From positions 37,595 through 60,917 of the forward strand of contig DGTM01000003.1 of NCBI GenBank assembly GCA_002394305.1: a stretch of 23,323 nt of DNA. The letters run 5' to 3'. The notes beneath the pieces are model-generated. The model had not been told where the DNA came from. It did not search any database and saw only the letters and a list, made by a program, of their open reading frames with translations. This DNA comes from Prevotellaceae bacterium UBA4336. Its GTDB lineage: Bacteria; Bacteroidota; Bacteroidia; Bacteroidales; Bacteroidaceae. Below, in pieces: positions 7,642 through 14,841 of the stretch. Each line of letters opens with the position of its first letter. The first letter of the stretch is position 1. The translations under genes and the position numbers were made by a program.

Positions 7642-7695
7642 CATAAGAAAATAAATCATTCGGCGTAAAACATAAGATAATAAGGACACAAATAT

Positions 7696-8802
7696 ATGAA
7701 CCTCTTTCCCGACACAAAGAAACGGTACACTTCGGAGCAGCTCTCGACGAGAGAGGCACAGCGACAGGCAGAATTCATTGCATGGGGACCAATCGTGTTC
7801 CAGGCAACGAGAATGATGCTGAAGTTCGGCATTCTCGACATGCTGCGCGACAGCGACAAAGGGCTCACAGAAAAAGAGGTTGCCGCGGGGACAGGACTTT
7901 CCCTCTACGCTGTCAGGTGCCTGCTGGAGGCTTCGCTCTCAATTGGCACAGTCCTCATCAACACGGAGACTGACCGCTACTCTATCTCCAAGACAGGTTG
8001 GTTCATCCTGAACGACCCGGCCACAAGGGTAAACATCGACTTCAACCACGACGTCAACTACATCGGATGGTTCCACCTGGAAGAGGCGCTCAGAGAGGGC
8101 AGACCCGCGGGCTTGAAGCACTTTGGCAACTGGCCGACCATTTACGAGGGACTCTCCTCTCTGCCCAAACAGGTGCAGGACAGCTGGTTCGGCTTCGACC
8201 ATTTCTATAGCGATTCCTCCTTCCCGGAGGCGCTTCAGATAGTCTTCGGGCAACACCATGTCCGCTCGCTCTACGACGTGGGCGGCAACACGGGCAGATG
8301 GGCGCTGCAATGTGTCGGCTACGACGATGAGGTGGAAGTGACTGTGCTCGACTTGCCGCAACAGATAGAGATGATGCACGGGTACATTGCGGGCAAGCCC
8401 GGGGCCGAACGCATCAAAGGCTACGGCATCAATCTGCTCGATGCAAATGCAACATTCCCAAGGCGTGAAGGGGGACTCGACGCCATCTGGATGTCGCAAT
8501 TCCTCGACTGCTTCTGCGAAGAAGAGATTCTCAGCATCCTGAGCCGAACAAGGGAAGCAATGGATGCCGACACGCGCCTGTTCATCATGGAAACGTTCTG
8601 GGACCGCCAGCGATACGAGCCCGCGGCCCTCTGTCTCACGATGACCAGCCTCTACTTCACGGCAATGGCAAACGGCAACAGCAAGATGTACCACTCCGAC
8701 GACATGAGGCGCCTCGTGGAAGAAGCTGGGCTGGAGACAGAAGCCATCCACGACGGACTGGGACAAGGGCACAGCATCATGGTGCTGAGAATTAAGAATT
8801 AA
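7696..8802 (+). CDS. SAM-dependent O-methyltransferase (class I, plant/bacterial OMT-like)
   Basis: Likely methylates a hydroxyl on the cluster product. The 368-residue protein has the two-part architecture of family-2 O-methyltransferases. An N-terminal winged-helix dimerisation domain (about 20-110, with LTEKEVAAGTGLSLYAVRCLLEA) precedes a Rossmann domain whose SAM motif is DVGGNTG, starting at Asp194. VLDLPQQIEMM follows as the acidic ribose-binding strand. The region where the usual His-Asp-Trp catalytic motif is expected reads MSQFLDCFCEEE, so the general-base histidine appears to be missing or shifted. It is the first gene of the cluster. Aryl polyene clusters usually include a methyltransferase acting on the aryl head; that role here is inference. 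Its last codons and stop lie inside a heptameric repeat. Confidence 0.88.
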   Translation: MNLFPDTKKRYTSEQLSTREAQRQAEFIAWGPIVFQATRMMLKFGILDMLRDSDKGLTEKEVAAGTGLSLYAVRCLLEASLSIGTVLINTETDRYSISKTGWFILNDPATRVNIDFNHDVNYIGWFHLEEALREGRPAGLKHFGNWPTIYEGLSSLPKQVQDSWFGFDHFYSDSSFPEALQIVFGQHHVRSLYDVGGNTGRWALQCVGYDDEVEVTVLDLPQQIEMMHGYIAGKPGAERIKGYGINLLDANATFPRREGGLDAIWMSQFLDCFCEEEILSILSRTREAMDADTRLFIMETFWDRQRYEPAALCLTMTSLYFTAMANGNSKMYHSDDMRRLVEEAGLETEAIHDGLGQGHSIMVLRIKN

Positions 8803-8822
8803 AAGTTAATAGTTAAAAATTA
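8788..8822. repeat. Heptameric repeat spanning the methyltransferase stop codon
   Basis: Five 7-base units in exact phase: AGAATTA twice, then AAAGTTA, ATAGTTA and AAAATTA. The first two encode the last residues and provide the TAA stop (8800-8802); the rest are in the 60-base gap before the acyltransferase gene. The units are AT-rich, unlike the GC-rich genes around them. Confidence 0.85.
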
Positions 8823-8862
8823 TTAGAAACTGTCTTCTTACAGACAGGCGAGACAGCGGCTG

Positions 8863-9843
8863 ATGAACAACAATTGGGCAGGAACGACGTATGGCAACGA
8901 ATGGATGCACAGGTGGCTGATTCGTCTGCTTCGGCATATCGACACACGCGTGTTGTACGTCTTCGTGGCGGTCTTCGTCGTTCCCATTTGCCTGATGCTG
9001 AATCCGAGCCGAGGCATCATCTATCGCTACTTCCGCCAGCGCATCGGGTACGGCCGGCTGAAGTCTGCCTGGAAGACCTACGTCAACCATTGCCTCTTCG
9101 GTCAGGTCGTGGTTGACAAGTTCGCGATGTATGCCGGCAAGAAGTTCAACATAGAGATAGAAGGAGCCGAACAGTTCACAGAACTCACGAAGCAGAAGGA
9201 AGGCTTCGTCATGCTGAGTGCGCACATCGGCAACTACGAGATTGCAGGCTACACGCTTGTCAGCAAGGTGAAGCGCCTCAACGCCCTCGTCTTTGCCGGA
9301 GAGAAAGCCTCCGTCATGCGGAACCGCAGCAAGATGTTTGCCGAGACGAACACCAACATGATAGCCATCCAACCCGACATGAGCCACCTCTTCGAGATAG
9401 ACAAGGCCCTGACCGACGGCGAGATAGTCAGCATGTCGGCCGACCGCATCAACGGCTCGCCGAAGTTCATCGAGCACGACTTCCTGGGTGCATCGCCGGC
9501 AGAGCACGCCTCCGATGCCGAGAGCCACGGCACAAAGGCAAAGTTCCCCCTCGGGCCTTTCGCCATTGCCACAGCGCGTATGGTCAATGTGCTGGCTGTC
9601 AACGTCATGAAGTCCTCGCTCCGAGGCTACAAGATATACGTCACACCGCTCCATTACGACAAGTCTGCTCCCCGGCAGGAACAGATAAAGCAGCTCTCCG
9701 ACGCCTACGTGAGCGAGCTGGAGAGGCTGGTCCGCAGGTATCCGACGCAATGGTACAACTACTTTGACTTCTGGGGCGAGAGTCTGGAACAAAGCGACAA
9801 GAGAACGAAGCTAAGTGCCGAAAGCCATAGAAAACATGATTAA
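8863..9843 (+). CDS. LpxL/HtrB-like lysophospholipid acyltransferase
   Basis: A 326-residue inner-membrane acyltransferase of the lipid A late-acyltransferase type. It has one N-terminal hydrophobic segment (about 28-48) and the catalytic HX4E motif, His121-Glu126 in SAHIGNYE. RSKMF and the C-terminal TQWYNYFDFW match the conserved parts of LpxL-like enzymes. In canonical lipid A synthesis these use acyl-ACP to acylate a glycolipid. Here the gene lies between the methyltransferase and the first ketosynthase and overlaps the latter by 8 bases. The inferred job is transfer of the cluster's ACP-bound chain to a membrane lipid, like the acyltransferase in aryl polyene and flexirubin clusters. It could instead acylate an unrelated lipid. 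Confidence 0.88.
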   Translation: MNNNWAGTTYGNEWMHRWLIRLLRHIDTRVLYVFVAVFVVPICLMLNPSRGIIYRYFRQRIGYGRLKSAWKTYVNHCLFGQVVVDKFAMYAGKKFNIEIEGAEQFTELTKQKEGFVMLSAHIGNYEIAGYTLVSKVKRLNALVFAGEKASVMRNRSKMFAETNTNMIAIQPDMSHLFEIDKALTDGEIVSMSADRINGSPKFIEHDFLGASPAEHASDAESHGTKAKFPLGPFAIATARMVNVLAVNVMKSSLRGYKIYVTPLHYDKSAPRQEQIKQLSDAYVSELERLVRRYPTQWYNYFDFWGESLEQSDKRTKLSAESHRKHD

Positions 9844-11554
9844 CGTATTGTCCACCAACATAACATCTCCCCTGGGACTAACCACAGAGCAGAACTACCG
9901 GGCAGTCCTGTCGGGTGCCTCTGCCCTGAGGCGCTACGGGCCAAAGGCTGGCGAGGACCGTGGTCCGTGGGGCACAACGGAGCCGTTCACCGCGTCGCTG
10001 TTCAGCGAGGAGCAGAGGGCTGAGCTTGCCATCGACGGACATACGTTCTTCGAAGCCCTTGCCATCCGTTCCGTTCGGGAAGCACTTTCGCACATTTCGC
10101 TGGATGTCGCTTCCCCGCGAGTCGTTCTTATCCTGAGCACAACAAAGGGAAACATCGGGCAAGCGGTCCGTTACTATCCCTCGGAGGCAGCGGCGATGAT
10201 AGCGAAAGCCATTGGCGTGACGACGACACCCATCGTGGTCTGCAACGCTTGCGTCTCAGGGCTTTCGGCCATGTTGCTTGCCAATCATCTGCTTTCAGCC
10301 AGCCTCTACGACTATGCCATCGTGGTCGGAGCAGAGGTGCAGTCACGGTTCATCGTTTCGGGATTCCAGTCGCTCAAAGCCGTTTCAGCAGAGCCTTGCC
10401 GACCGTTCGACATGGAGCGCAACGGCCTCAACCCAGGTGAAGCAGCCGCCACCATCGTCTTTGCAGCAAAGTCCCCCTCAGACAAGGACATGACAGGCGC
10501 GGTTGGATGGCAGCTTGTGGACGGAGCCGTTTGCAACGACGCCTACCACATCGTCTCGCCTTCACCGCAAGGCGACGGTCTGACGAACGCCATCGAAGCT
10601 GTGATGAAAGGGCGTGACAAACAACAACTTGCTTCGGTTTGCGTGCACGGAACAGCCACACTCTACAACGACCAAATGGAGTCGAAAGCCATCCAACGCA
10701 CCAACCTCTCGGGCGTTCCGCTGTCTGCCCTCAAGGGGTACTACGGGCATACGATGGGAGCGGCTGGCGTGCTGGAAACCATCCTGAGCATGCGAGCCAC
10801 GGACGACGGTATCGTCCTGCCGTCGAAGGGTTTCACGGAGCTTGGCGTCAGCGGGAAAGTCAGCATCAGCAGCGAGCCTCGGCCAACCGACAAGACTGCC
10901 TTCCTGAAGATTATGTCGGGCTTCGGCGGCTGCAACGTAGCAGCACTTTTCGAAAAAGGGGCATGGAGCAAGGGACAAGTGGCAAGTGGCAAAGTGACGC
11001 TCGAAAAGGTGCAGACCGTCAGACTCACTTCTGCCGATGGGACTTCTCCCACCGACATCTACAAGCAGCAAATAGGGGATTACCCCAAGTTCTACAAGAT
11101 GGACATCCTCGCACGACTGGCTTTCGTGGCAACCGAACTGCTTCTGAAAGCCTCGTCGCAAGAATCGGAGGCCGACAAAGGGCATGGTTCGGAGGTTGCC
11201 GTCATACTCTTCAACCATTCGTCCTCCGTCGTGGCCGACCGCCAGTACCTTGCTACCATCGGCGATGACGAGGCATCCTCCGTTCCGCTCAGTCGCGAGC
11301 GGTTCTTCCCCAGCCCTTCCGTCTTCGTCTACACCCTGCCGAACATCACAGCAGGCGAGGTGGCGATACGTCATCACCTGTGCGGCGAGACCTCTTTCTA
11401 CATCCTTCCCGAGCGAGACGAGACTTTGATGCAGCAGATACTGGAAGCCACTCTTGCCCAGACGAACGCGACAAGTGCCATCAGCGGCTGGGTGGATGCC
11501 GAGAGCGAGACCTGCTACGAATGCGAACTGTCAATGTATAACACAACATCATAA
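9836..11554 (+). CDS. Beta-ketoacyl-ACP synthase fused to a degenerate ketosynthase-like (chain-length-factor-like) region
   Basis: The ATG at 9836 is chosen because it overlaps the acyltransferase stop by 8 bases and matches where the ketosynthase fold begins; an in-frame ATG at 9815 would add 7 residues. The first part, residues 1 to about 372, is a full KAS domain with the triad Cys139 (CNACVSG), His271 (VCVHGTAT) and His305 (YYGHTMGAAG), ending in GFGGCNVA. A short linker contains a heptameric repeat. Residues about 388-572 look like another ketosynthase N-half that lacks the Cys (VYTLPNITAGEVAIRH at the equivalent place). It probably performs chain extension with the ACPs in this cluster. 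Typical FabF is about 410 residues, so about 160 are extra. Confidence 0.88.
   Translation: MINVLSTNITSPLGLTTEQNYRAVLSGASALRRYGPKAGEDRGPWGTTEPFTASLFSEEQRAELAIDGHTFFEALAIRSVREALSHISLDVASPRVVLILSTTKGNIGQAVRYYPSEAAAMIAKAIGVTTTPIVVCNACVSGLSAMLLANHLLSASLYDYAIVVGAEVQSRFIVSGFQSLKAVSAEPCRPFDMERNGLNPGEAAATIVFAAKSPSDKDMTGAVGWQLVDGAVCNDAYHIVSPSPQGDGLTNAIEAVMKGRDKQQLASVCVHGTATLYNDQMESKAIQRTNLSGVPLSALKGYYGHTMGAAGVLETILSMRATDDGIVLPSKGFTELGVSGKVSISSEPRPTDKTAFLKIMSGFGGCNVAALFEKGAWSKGQVASGKVTLEKVQTVRLTSADGTSPTDIYKQQIGDYPKFYKMDILARLAFVATELLLKASSQESEADKGHGSEVAVILFNHSSSVVADRQYLATIGDDEASSVPLSRERFFPSPSVFVYTLPNITAGEVAIRHHLCGETSFYILPERDETLMQQILEATLAQTNATSAISGWVDAESETCYECELSMYNTTS
10961..10995. repeat. In-frame heptameric repeat in the linker of the first ketosynthase
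   Basis: Five 7-base units in phase, with the core CAAGTGG repeated. They encode GAWSKGQVASGK between the end of the KAS domain and the C-terminal half-domain. The class is the same as the other 7-bp repeats here but GC-richer. Confidence 0.7.
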
Positions 11555-11560
11555 AACAAT

Positions 11561-11821
11561 ATGGAACAACTTATCAAGGACCTTAAGCTACAGATTAAAG
11601 AAGCCCTCAACCTGGAGGAGCTCTCTTTGGAGGACTTCGACGCAGACGCGCCTCTCTTCGGAGACGAAGGCATCGGCCTCGACTCCATCGATGTGCTGGA
11701 AATCATCGTACTCTTAGAGAAGGAATATGGCATTCGTCTAGCCAACCCCAAAGAGGGCAAAGCCATCTTCAAGAGCGTGAGAACCATAGCAGAATACGTG
11801 CAGGCAAACAGGAAAAAGTAA
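11561..11821 (+). CDS. Acyl carrier protein (first)
   Basis: An 86-residue acidic helical protein. The phosphopantetheine attachment serine is Ser42, in GLDSIDVLEIIVLLEKEYGI, the standard ACP helix II. It begins 7 bases after the first ketosynthase stop and is followed by the second ketosynthase, so it is very probably a dedicated carrier for this pathway rather than the housekeeping ACP. The protein needs activation by a phosphopantetheinyl transferase, which is not in the window. Confidence 0.95.
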   Translation: MEQLIKDLKLQIKEALNLEELSLEDFDADAPLFGDEGIGLDSIDVLEIIVLLEKEYGIRLANPKEGKAIFKSVRTIAEYVQANRKK

Positions 11822-11824
11822 GAG

Positions 11825-11852
11825 CCCCTCTCCCCGCTCCCCAAAAGGGGAG
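11825..11852. repeat. C-rich heptads and CTCCCC-AAAA-GGGGAG hairpin between the first ACP and second ketosynthase
   Basis: CCCC recurs every 7 bases (CCCCTCT, CCCCGCT, CCCCAAA). The last block forms a perfect 6-bp stem with GGGGAG (11837-11842 with 11847-11852) around AAAA. It sits in the 52-base gap within one operon and lacks a T tract, so it is not a normal terminator. It might modulate expression or protect mRNA ends. Confidence 0.65.
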
Positions 11853-11873
11853 TGCCTTTAACAAAACAGGAAA

Positions 11874-13661
11874 ATGAATATCCAAGTAGCAGGCTACGGC
11901 ATTATCTGCGCGATTGGCAACGATGCCTCGGCTGTCCTGGAGTCCCTCAAGGCAGGACGAACGGGGATTGGCCCCATGCACTACCTCCAGTCTGTCCACA
12001 AGGAACTGCCCGTTGGCGAAGTGAAACTCTCGAACGCGGACATGCTGCGGATGCTCGGACAGGACGAGACGACCATCATCAGCCGCACGGTTCTGATGGG
12101 AGCCATCGCTATTCGTCAGGCTTTGGAGCAGGCAGGAATTGCCACAGAAGGCAAGCGCGTGGTCGTCATCAACGGCACAACCGTGGGCGGAATGGATGTC
12201 ACGGAGCACTTCTTCCGACAGATGAGCGAGGGAAACGACTTGCTGCCACTCCTGAAGAAGCACGACTGCGGCAGCTCCACGCGCCAGATGGCCGACCTTG
12301 CCGGCCTTGCGGATGCGGAGGTCTGCACCGTGTCAACGGCCTGCTCGTCTGCCGTCAACGCCATCATCCTCGGGTCGGAAATGCTGAAGGCAGGCGAGGC
12401 GGACATCGTCATCGCAGGCGGCACAGAGGCTTTGAGCATGTTCCACCTGAACGGATTCAATTCCCTGATGATTCTCGACAAGGAGCAATGCCGGCCGTTC
12501 GACAAGAGTCGTGCCGGGCTGAACCTTGGCGAAGGAGCCGCCTACATTGTGCTGAAAGCCCACTCGGAGCCGGAGCAAGGGGCCCCTTGCCCCATCTTTA
12601 TCCGCGGCTACGGCAACCGATGCGACGCTTTTCACCAGACTGCTTCCTCCGAGGACGGCGAAGGTGCCTACCTTGCCATGTGCGACGCCTTGCAGATGGC
12701 CGGGCTGAAGCCGGAGGACATCCACTACATCAATGCCCACGGGACAGGCACTCCGAACAACGATGCCAGCGAGAGTGCGGCCATCCGACGTGTCTTCGGC
12801 GAAGAGATACCGCCCGTCTCCAGCACGAAAGGCTTTACGGGTCACACCACTTCTGCTTCCGGCGCCATCGAAACCGTCATTTGCATCCTGGCGCTTCGGC
12901 ACCAGTTCCTGCCCGCCAACCTCGGTTGGAAGGAGCAGGACGAAGCATGCATCAAGCCTTACGGCAATTCAACATTAATAAATTCAAAATTCAAAACTGG
13001 CATCTGCACCTCGGTCCTCTGCAACTCCTTCGGCTTCGGAGGCAACGACTCGGCGCTCGTGATAAGCTCTGTTCCCACAGGGTCATCCCCCGAGGAGAAC
13101 CGCTTCAAGAGCGAACAGCTGGCCGAAGCCACCATTCTCTCCGCGGACGGAGAGCTGGATGGGCAGGCACTTCGCCAATACATCTCCGCAGGCGAGGCCC
13201 GACGGATGTCGCTACTCATGAAGGCATCCACTTTGTCGTCGATGCAGGCTCTGCGGGAGGCTGGCATAGAATGCCCGGATGCCATCATCACAGCCACAGC
13301 CTACGGCATGCTCGAGACGAGCGAGAAGTTCCTCACCGACATGCTGGAGCAGGGCGAAGAGACGCTCAGCCCTACCCTCTTCATGCAGAGCACCCACAAT
13401 ACACTCAGTTCGGCCATTGCCATCAGGCTCAAGTGTCACGGCTACAACATGACCTACAGCCAAGGCTCCGACTCGCTCCGATGGGCTCTTCGCGATGCCA
13501 AGCGACTGATAGAGACAGGCAAGGCCAGGACCGTTCTCGTTGGTTTGCACGACGAGGCAACGCCCACCTTGCAGAACATCTTCCGTCGGATGGGCAAGCC
13601 TGTTCCGCCAAGGCTCTACTCCCGAAGCATCATCTTGGGCCGAAGCCCAGCGAGTGACTAA
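11874..13661 (+). CDS. Beta-ketoacyl-ACP synthase fused to a degenerate ketosynthase-like (chain-length-factor-like) region (second)
   Basis: A 595-residue protein of the same plan as the earlier ketosynthase. The KAS domain, residues 1 to about 400, has the triad Cys157 (STACSSAV), His289 (NAHGTGT) and His324 (FTGHTTSASG), and ends in CNSFGFGGNDSALV. The C-terminal part, about 430-585, resembles a second ketosynthase N-half, with ITATAYGMLETSEKF and FMQSTHNTLSSAIAIRL where a Cys-bearing strand-turn would be. This pattern recalls the Ketoacyl-synt_2 (PF13723) chain-length-factor family of aryl polyene systems. Just before the last KAS strand, residues about 365-376 (STLINSKFK) are encoded by an AT-rich heptameric repeat. 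It is probably the last gene of the first transcript; a promoter follows. Confidence 0.9.
   Translation: MNIQVAGYGIICAIGNDASAVLESLKAGRTGIGPMHYLQSVHKELPVGEVKLSNADMLRMLGQDETTIISRTVLMGAIAIRQALEQAGIATEGKRVVVINGTTVGGMDVTEHFFRQMSEGNDLLPLLKKHDCGSSTRQMADLAGLADAEVCTVSTACSSAVNAIILGSEMLKAGEADIVIAGGTEALSMFHLNGFNSLMILDKEQCRPFDKSRAGLNLGEGAAYIVLKAHSEPEQGAPCPIFIRGYGNRCDAFHQTASSEDGEGAYLAMCDALQMAGLKPEDIHYINAHGTGTPNNDASESAAIRRVFGEEIPPVSSTKGFTGHTTSASGAIETVICILALRHQFLPANLGWKEQDEACIKPYGNSTLINSKFKTGICTSVLCNSFGFGGNDSALVISSVPTGSSPEENRFKSEQLAEATILSADGELDGQALRQYISAGEARRMSLLMKASTLSSMQALREAGIECPDAIITATAYGMLETSEKFLTDMLEQGEETLSPTLFMQSTHNTLSSAIAIRLKCHGYNMTYSQGSDSLRWALRDAKRLIETGKARTVLVGLHDEATPTLQNIFRRMGKPVPPRLYSRSIILGRSPASD
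12966..13001. repeat. In-frame AT-rich heptameric repeat inside the second ketosynthase
   Basis: AATTCAA is repeated exactly at 12981-12994, flanked by ATTAATA before and AACTGGC after; another AATTCAA at 12966 is one base out of phase. It encodes NSTLINSKFKTG, right before the final conserved strand (CNSFGFGG). The surrounding gene is GC-rich, so this looks like an inserted tract in a surface loop. Confidence 0.8.
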
Positions 13662-13683
13662 ACCCTACGCACATAAAGTCAAC

Positions 13684-13719
13684 CAACTAAGCACGTGTCG
13701 TTAGTCAACTAAGCACGTG
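13684..13719. repeat. Direct repeat with CACGTG palindromes after the second ketosynthase
   Basis: CAACTAAGCACGTG occurs at 13684-13697 and again at 13706-13719, 22 bases apart. Each copy ends in the palindrome CACGTG and each is preceded by an AGTCAAC-like sequence (13677 and 13703). It lies in the gap before the promoter of the second gene set. It might be an operator or a dispersed intergenic element; nothing in the sequence decides. Confidence 0.75.
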
Positions 13720-13788
13720 AAGTCTAATACCCCTCCTGCAGAACTTTGCAGACTAAAAATTTATTTTTCACCTTCCCTGCATGAGTTA

Positions 13789-13820
13789 TTTGGTGGGAAA
13801 CAATATTTGTTGTATCTTTG
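13789..13820 (+). promoter_or_regulatory. Bacteroidetes-type promoter for the second part of the cluster
   Basis: TTTG at 13789-13792 (-33) and TATCTTTG at 13813-13820 (-7, TAnnTTTG) are 20 bases apart, which is the expected spacing. This is the best promoter match in the window. It follows an AT-rich stretch and a weak CTGCA/TGCAG hairpin (13736-13751) that may end the previous transcript. It decides the start of the next gene, since an in-frame TTG at 13818 is part of the -7 box. Confidence 0.75.
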
Positions 13821-13838
13821 CAGAATGAATCACAAGCT

Positions 13839-14189
13839 ATGAAGTTATTGCCCTTAGCCATCGTACAAAGTCTGTTGCTTGCAGGCGGACAGGTGTTCCT
13901 GAAGCTTGCCCTTGGGCGGATGGAGCCCTTCGGCTGGTGCTGGCGGTTCTGGAGCTCCGTGCTCACGAACTGGCAGTTTGCCCTTTGCGGCCTCCTCTAC
14001 GCGGCAGGCACCATCCTTTGGTTCTACATCATCAAGCACTTCCCCTTCAGCATGGCCTATCCGATGGTGTCGCTCAGCTATGTGCTGGGCATGGTAGCGG
14101 CAATACTGGTGTTCCACGAAGAGGTGAGCCCCACGCGCTGGCTGGGCGTCCTCCTCATCATGGCCGGCTGTTACCTGATAGCAAAGTGA
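13839..14189 (+). CDS. Small EamA/SMR-like four-helix membrane protein
   Basis: A 116-residue protein, counted from the ATG at 13839. Four hydrophobic helices lie at about 4-22, 43-62, 70-90 and 98-115. The features KLALGRM after helix 1, YIIKHFPFSMAYPMVSLSYV and FHEEVSPTRWLGVLLIMAGCYLI resemble half-size drug/metabolite transporters such as EmrE or the ArnE/ArnF undecaprenyl-linked sugar flippase. The upstream TTG at 13818 is rejected because it lies within the -7 promoter box. As first gene of the second transcript it may help flip a lipid-linked intermediate; this is inference from context. Confidence 0.87.
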   Translation: MKLLPLAIVQSLLLAGGQVFLKLALGRMEPFGWCWRFWSSVLTNWQFALCGLLYAAGTILWFYIIKHFPFSMAYPMVSLSYVLGMVAAILVFHEEVSPTRWLGVLLIMAGCYLIAK

Positions 14190-14206
14190 GGAAAGGGAGT
14201 GTGGAA

Positions 14207-14248
14207 ATTGAAGACTGAAGATTGATAATTGAGGAATAAGGACTGAGA
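14207..14248. repeat. Heptameric degenerate repeat between the SMR-like and LolA-like genes
   Basis: Six 7-base units in phase: ATTGAAG, ACTGAAG, ATTGATA, ATTGAGG, AATAAGG and ACTGAGA. They fill most of the 70-base gap and end 11 bases before the LolA-like start codon. Confidence 0.85.
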
Positions 14249-14259
14249 GAAACAGGCAA

Positions 14260-14841
14260 ATGAAAAGGTTGATACTCTTTATCGGTTGCTGCCTAATGGC
14301 GATTACGCTCTCGGCTCAGACGCTGAGCGAGCAGGAAATCATACGGAAGATGGCTTCAGTTGCCCAGGCCACGAAGTCCATCCAGGCCAACTTCACGCAG
14401 ACGCGGTACTCGAAGATGCTGAAGGAGGCACAGGTGTCCGAGGGCAAGATGTTCTGCCAGCAACCGGACAAGCTGCGATGGGAATACACGTCGCCAAGGC
14501 AAAGCGCACTCATCCTGGACGGAACAGACGCGCGTCTGACGAAAGAAGGCTCAAAGGATGGCGGGCGGAACAAGTTTGCCGGCGAGATGGCACGCCTGAT
14601 AATGAACAGCGTGGCAGGCAAGAGTCTGACCGACAACACAGCCTTCGAGGTCTCGGCCGAAGCGTTGCCAACGGAATATGTGGCAACTCTTCTGCCCCTC
14701 AGAAAAGAGATGAAACGCATGTACGCCAAACTCGTACTGCACTTCGACATCAAGCAGTCCACCGTCAACAAAGTGGAACTGCACGAAAAGAACGGCAACC
14801 GCACAGTCATAGAACTGCATGACATCCAGACAAACAAATAG
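14260..14841 (+). CDS. LolA-like outer-membrane lipoprotein carrier protein
   Basis: A 193-residue periplasmic protein with a signal peptide (MKRLILFIGCCLMAITLSAQ, cleavage after about residue 19). The mature part matches LolA-fold carriers: IQANFTQTRYSKMLKEAQVSEGKMFCQQPDKLRWEY-type beginning, then hydrophobic strands, and a YVATLLPLRKEMKRMYAKLVLHFD segment. LolA proteins hold an acyl chain in a hydrophobic half-barrel. Aryl polyene clusters carry a LolA-like gene, and here it probably ferries the lipid product across the periplasm from the MMPL exporter. Housekeeping lipoprotein transport is less likely, given that it overlaps the glycosyltransferase gene by 23 bases. Confidence 0.88.
   Translation: MKRLILFIGCCLMAITLSAQTLSEQEIIRKMASVAQATKSIQANFTQTRYSKMLKEAQVSEGKMFCQQPDKLRWEYTSPRQSALILDGTDARLTKEGSKDGGRNKFAGEMARLIMNSVAGKSLTDNTAFEVSAEALPTEYVATLLPLRKEMKRMYAKLVLHFDIKQSTVNKVELHEKNGNRTVIELHDIQTNK

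Noticed and set aside
9836..13661. Ketosynthases as housekeeping FabF/FabB
   Set aside because: Both are 160-185 residues longer than FabF and carry a fused degenerate half domain. They lie among acyltransferase, carrier and exporter genes rather than with fatty-acid genes.
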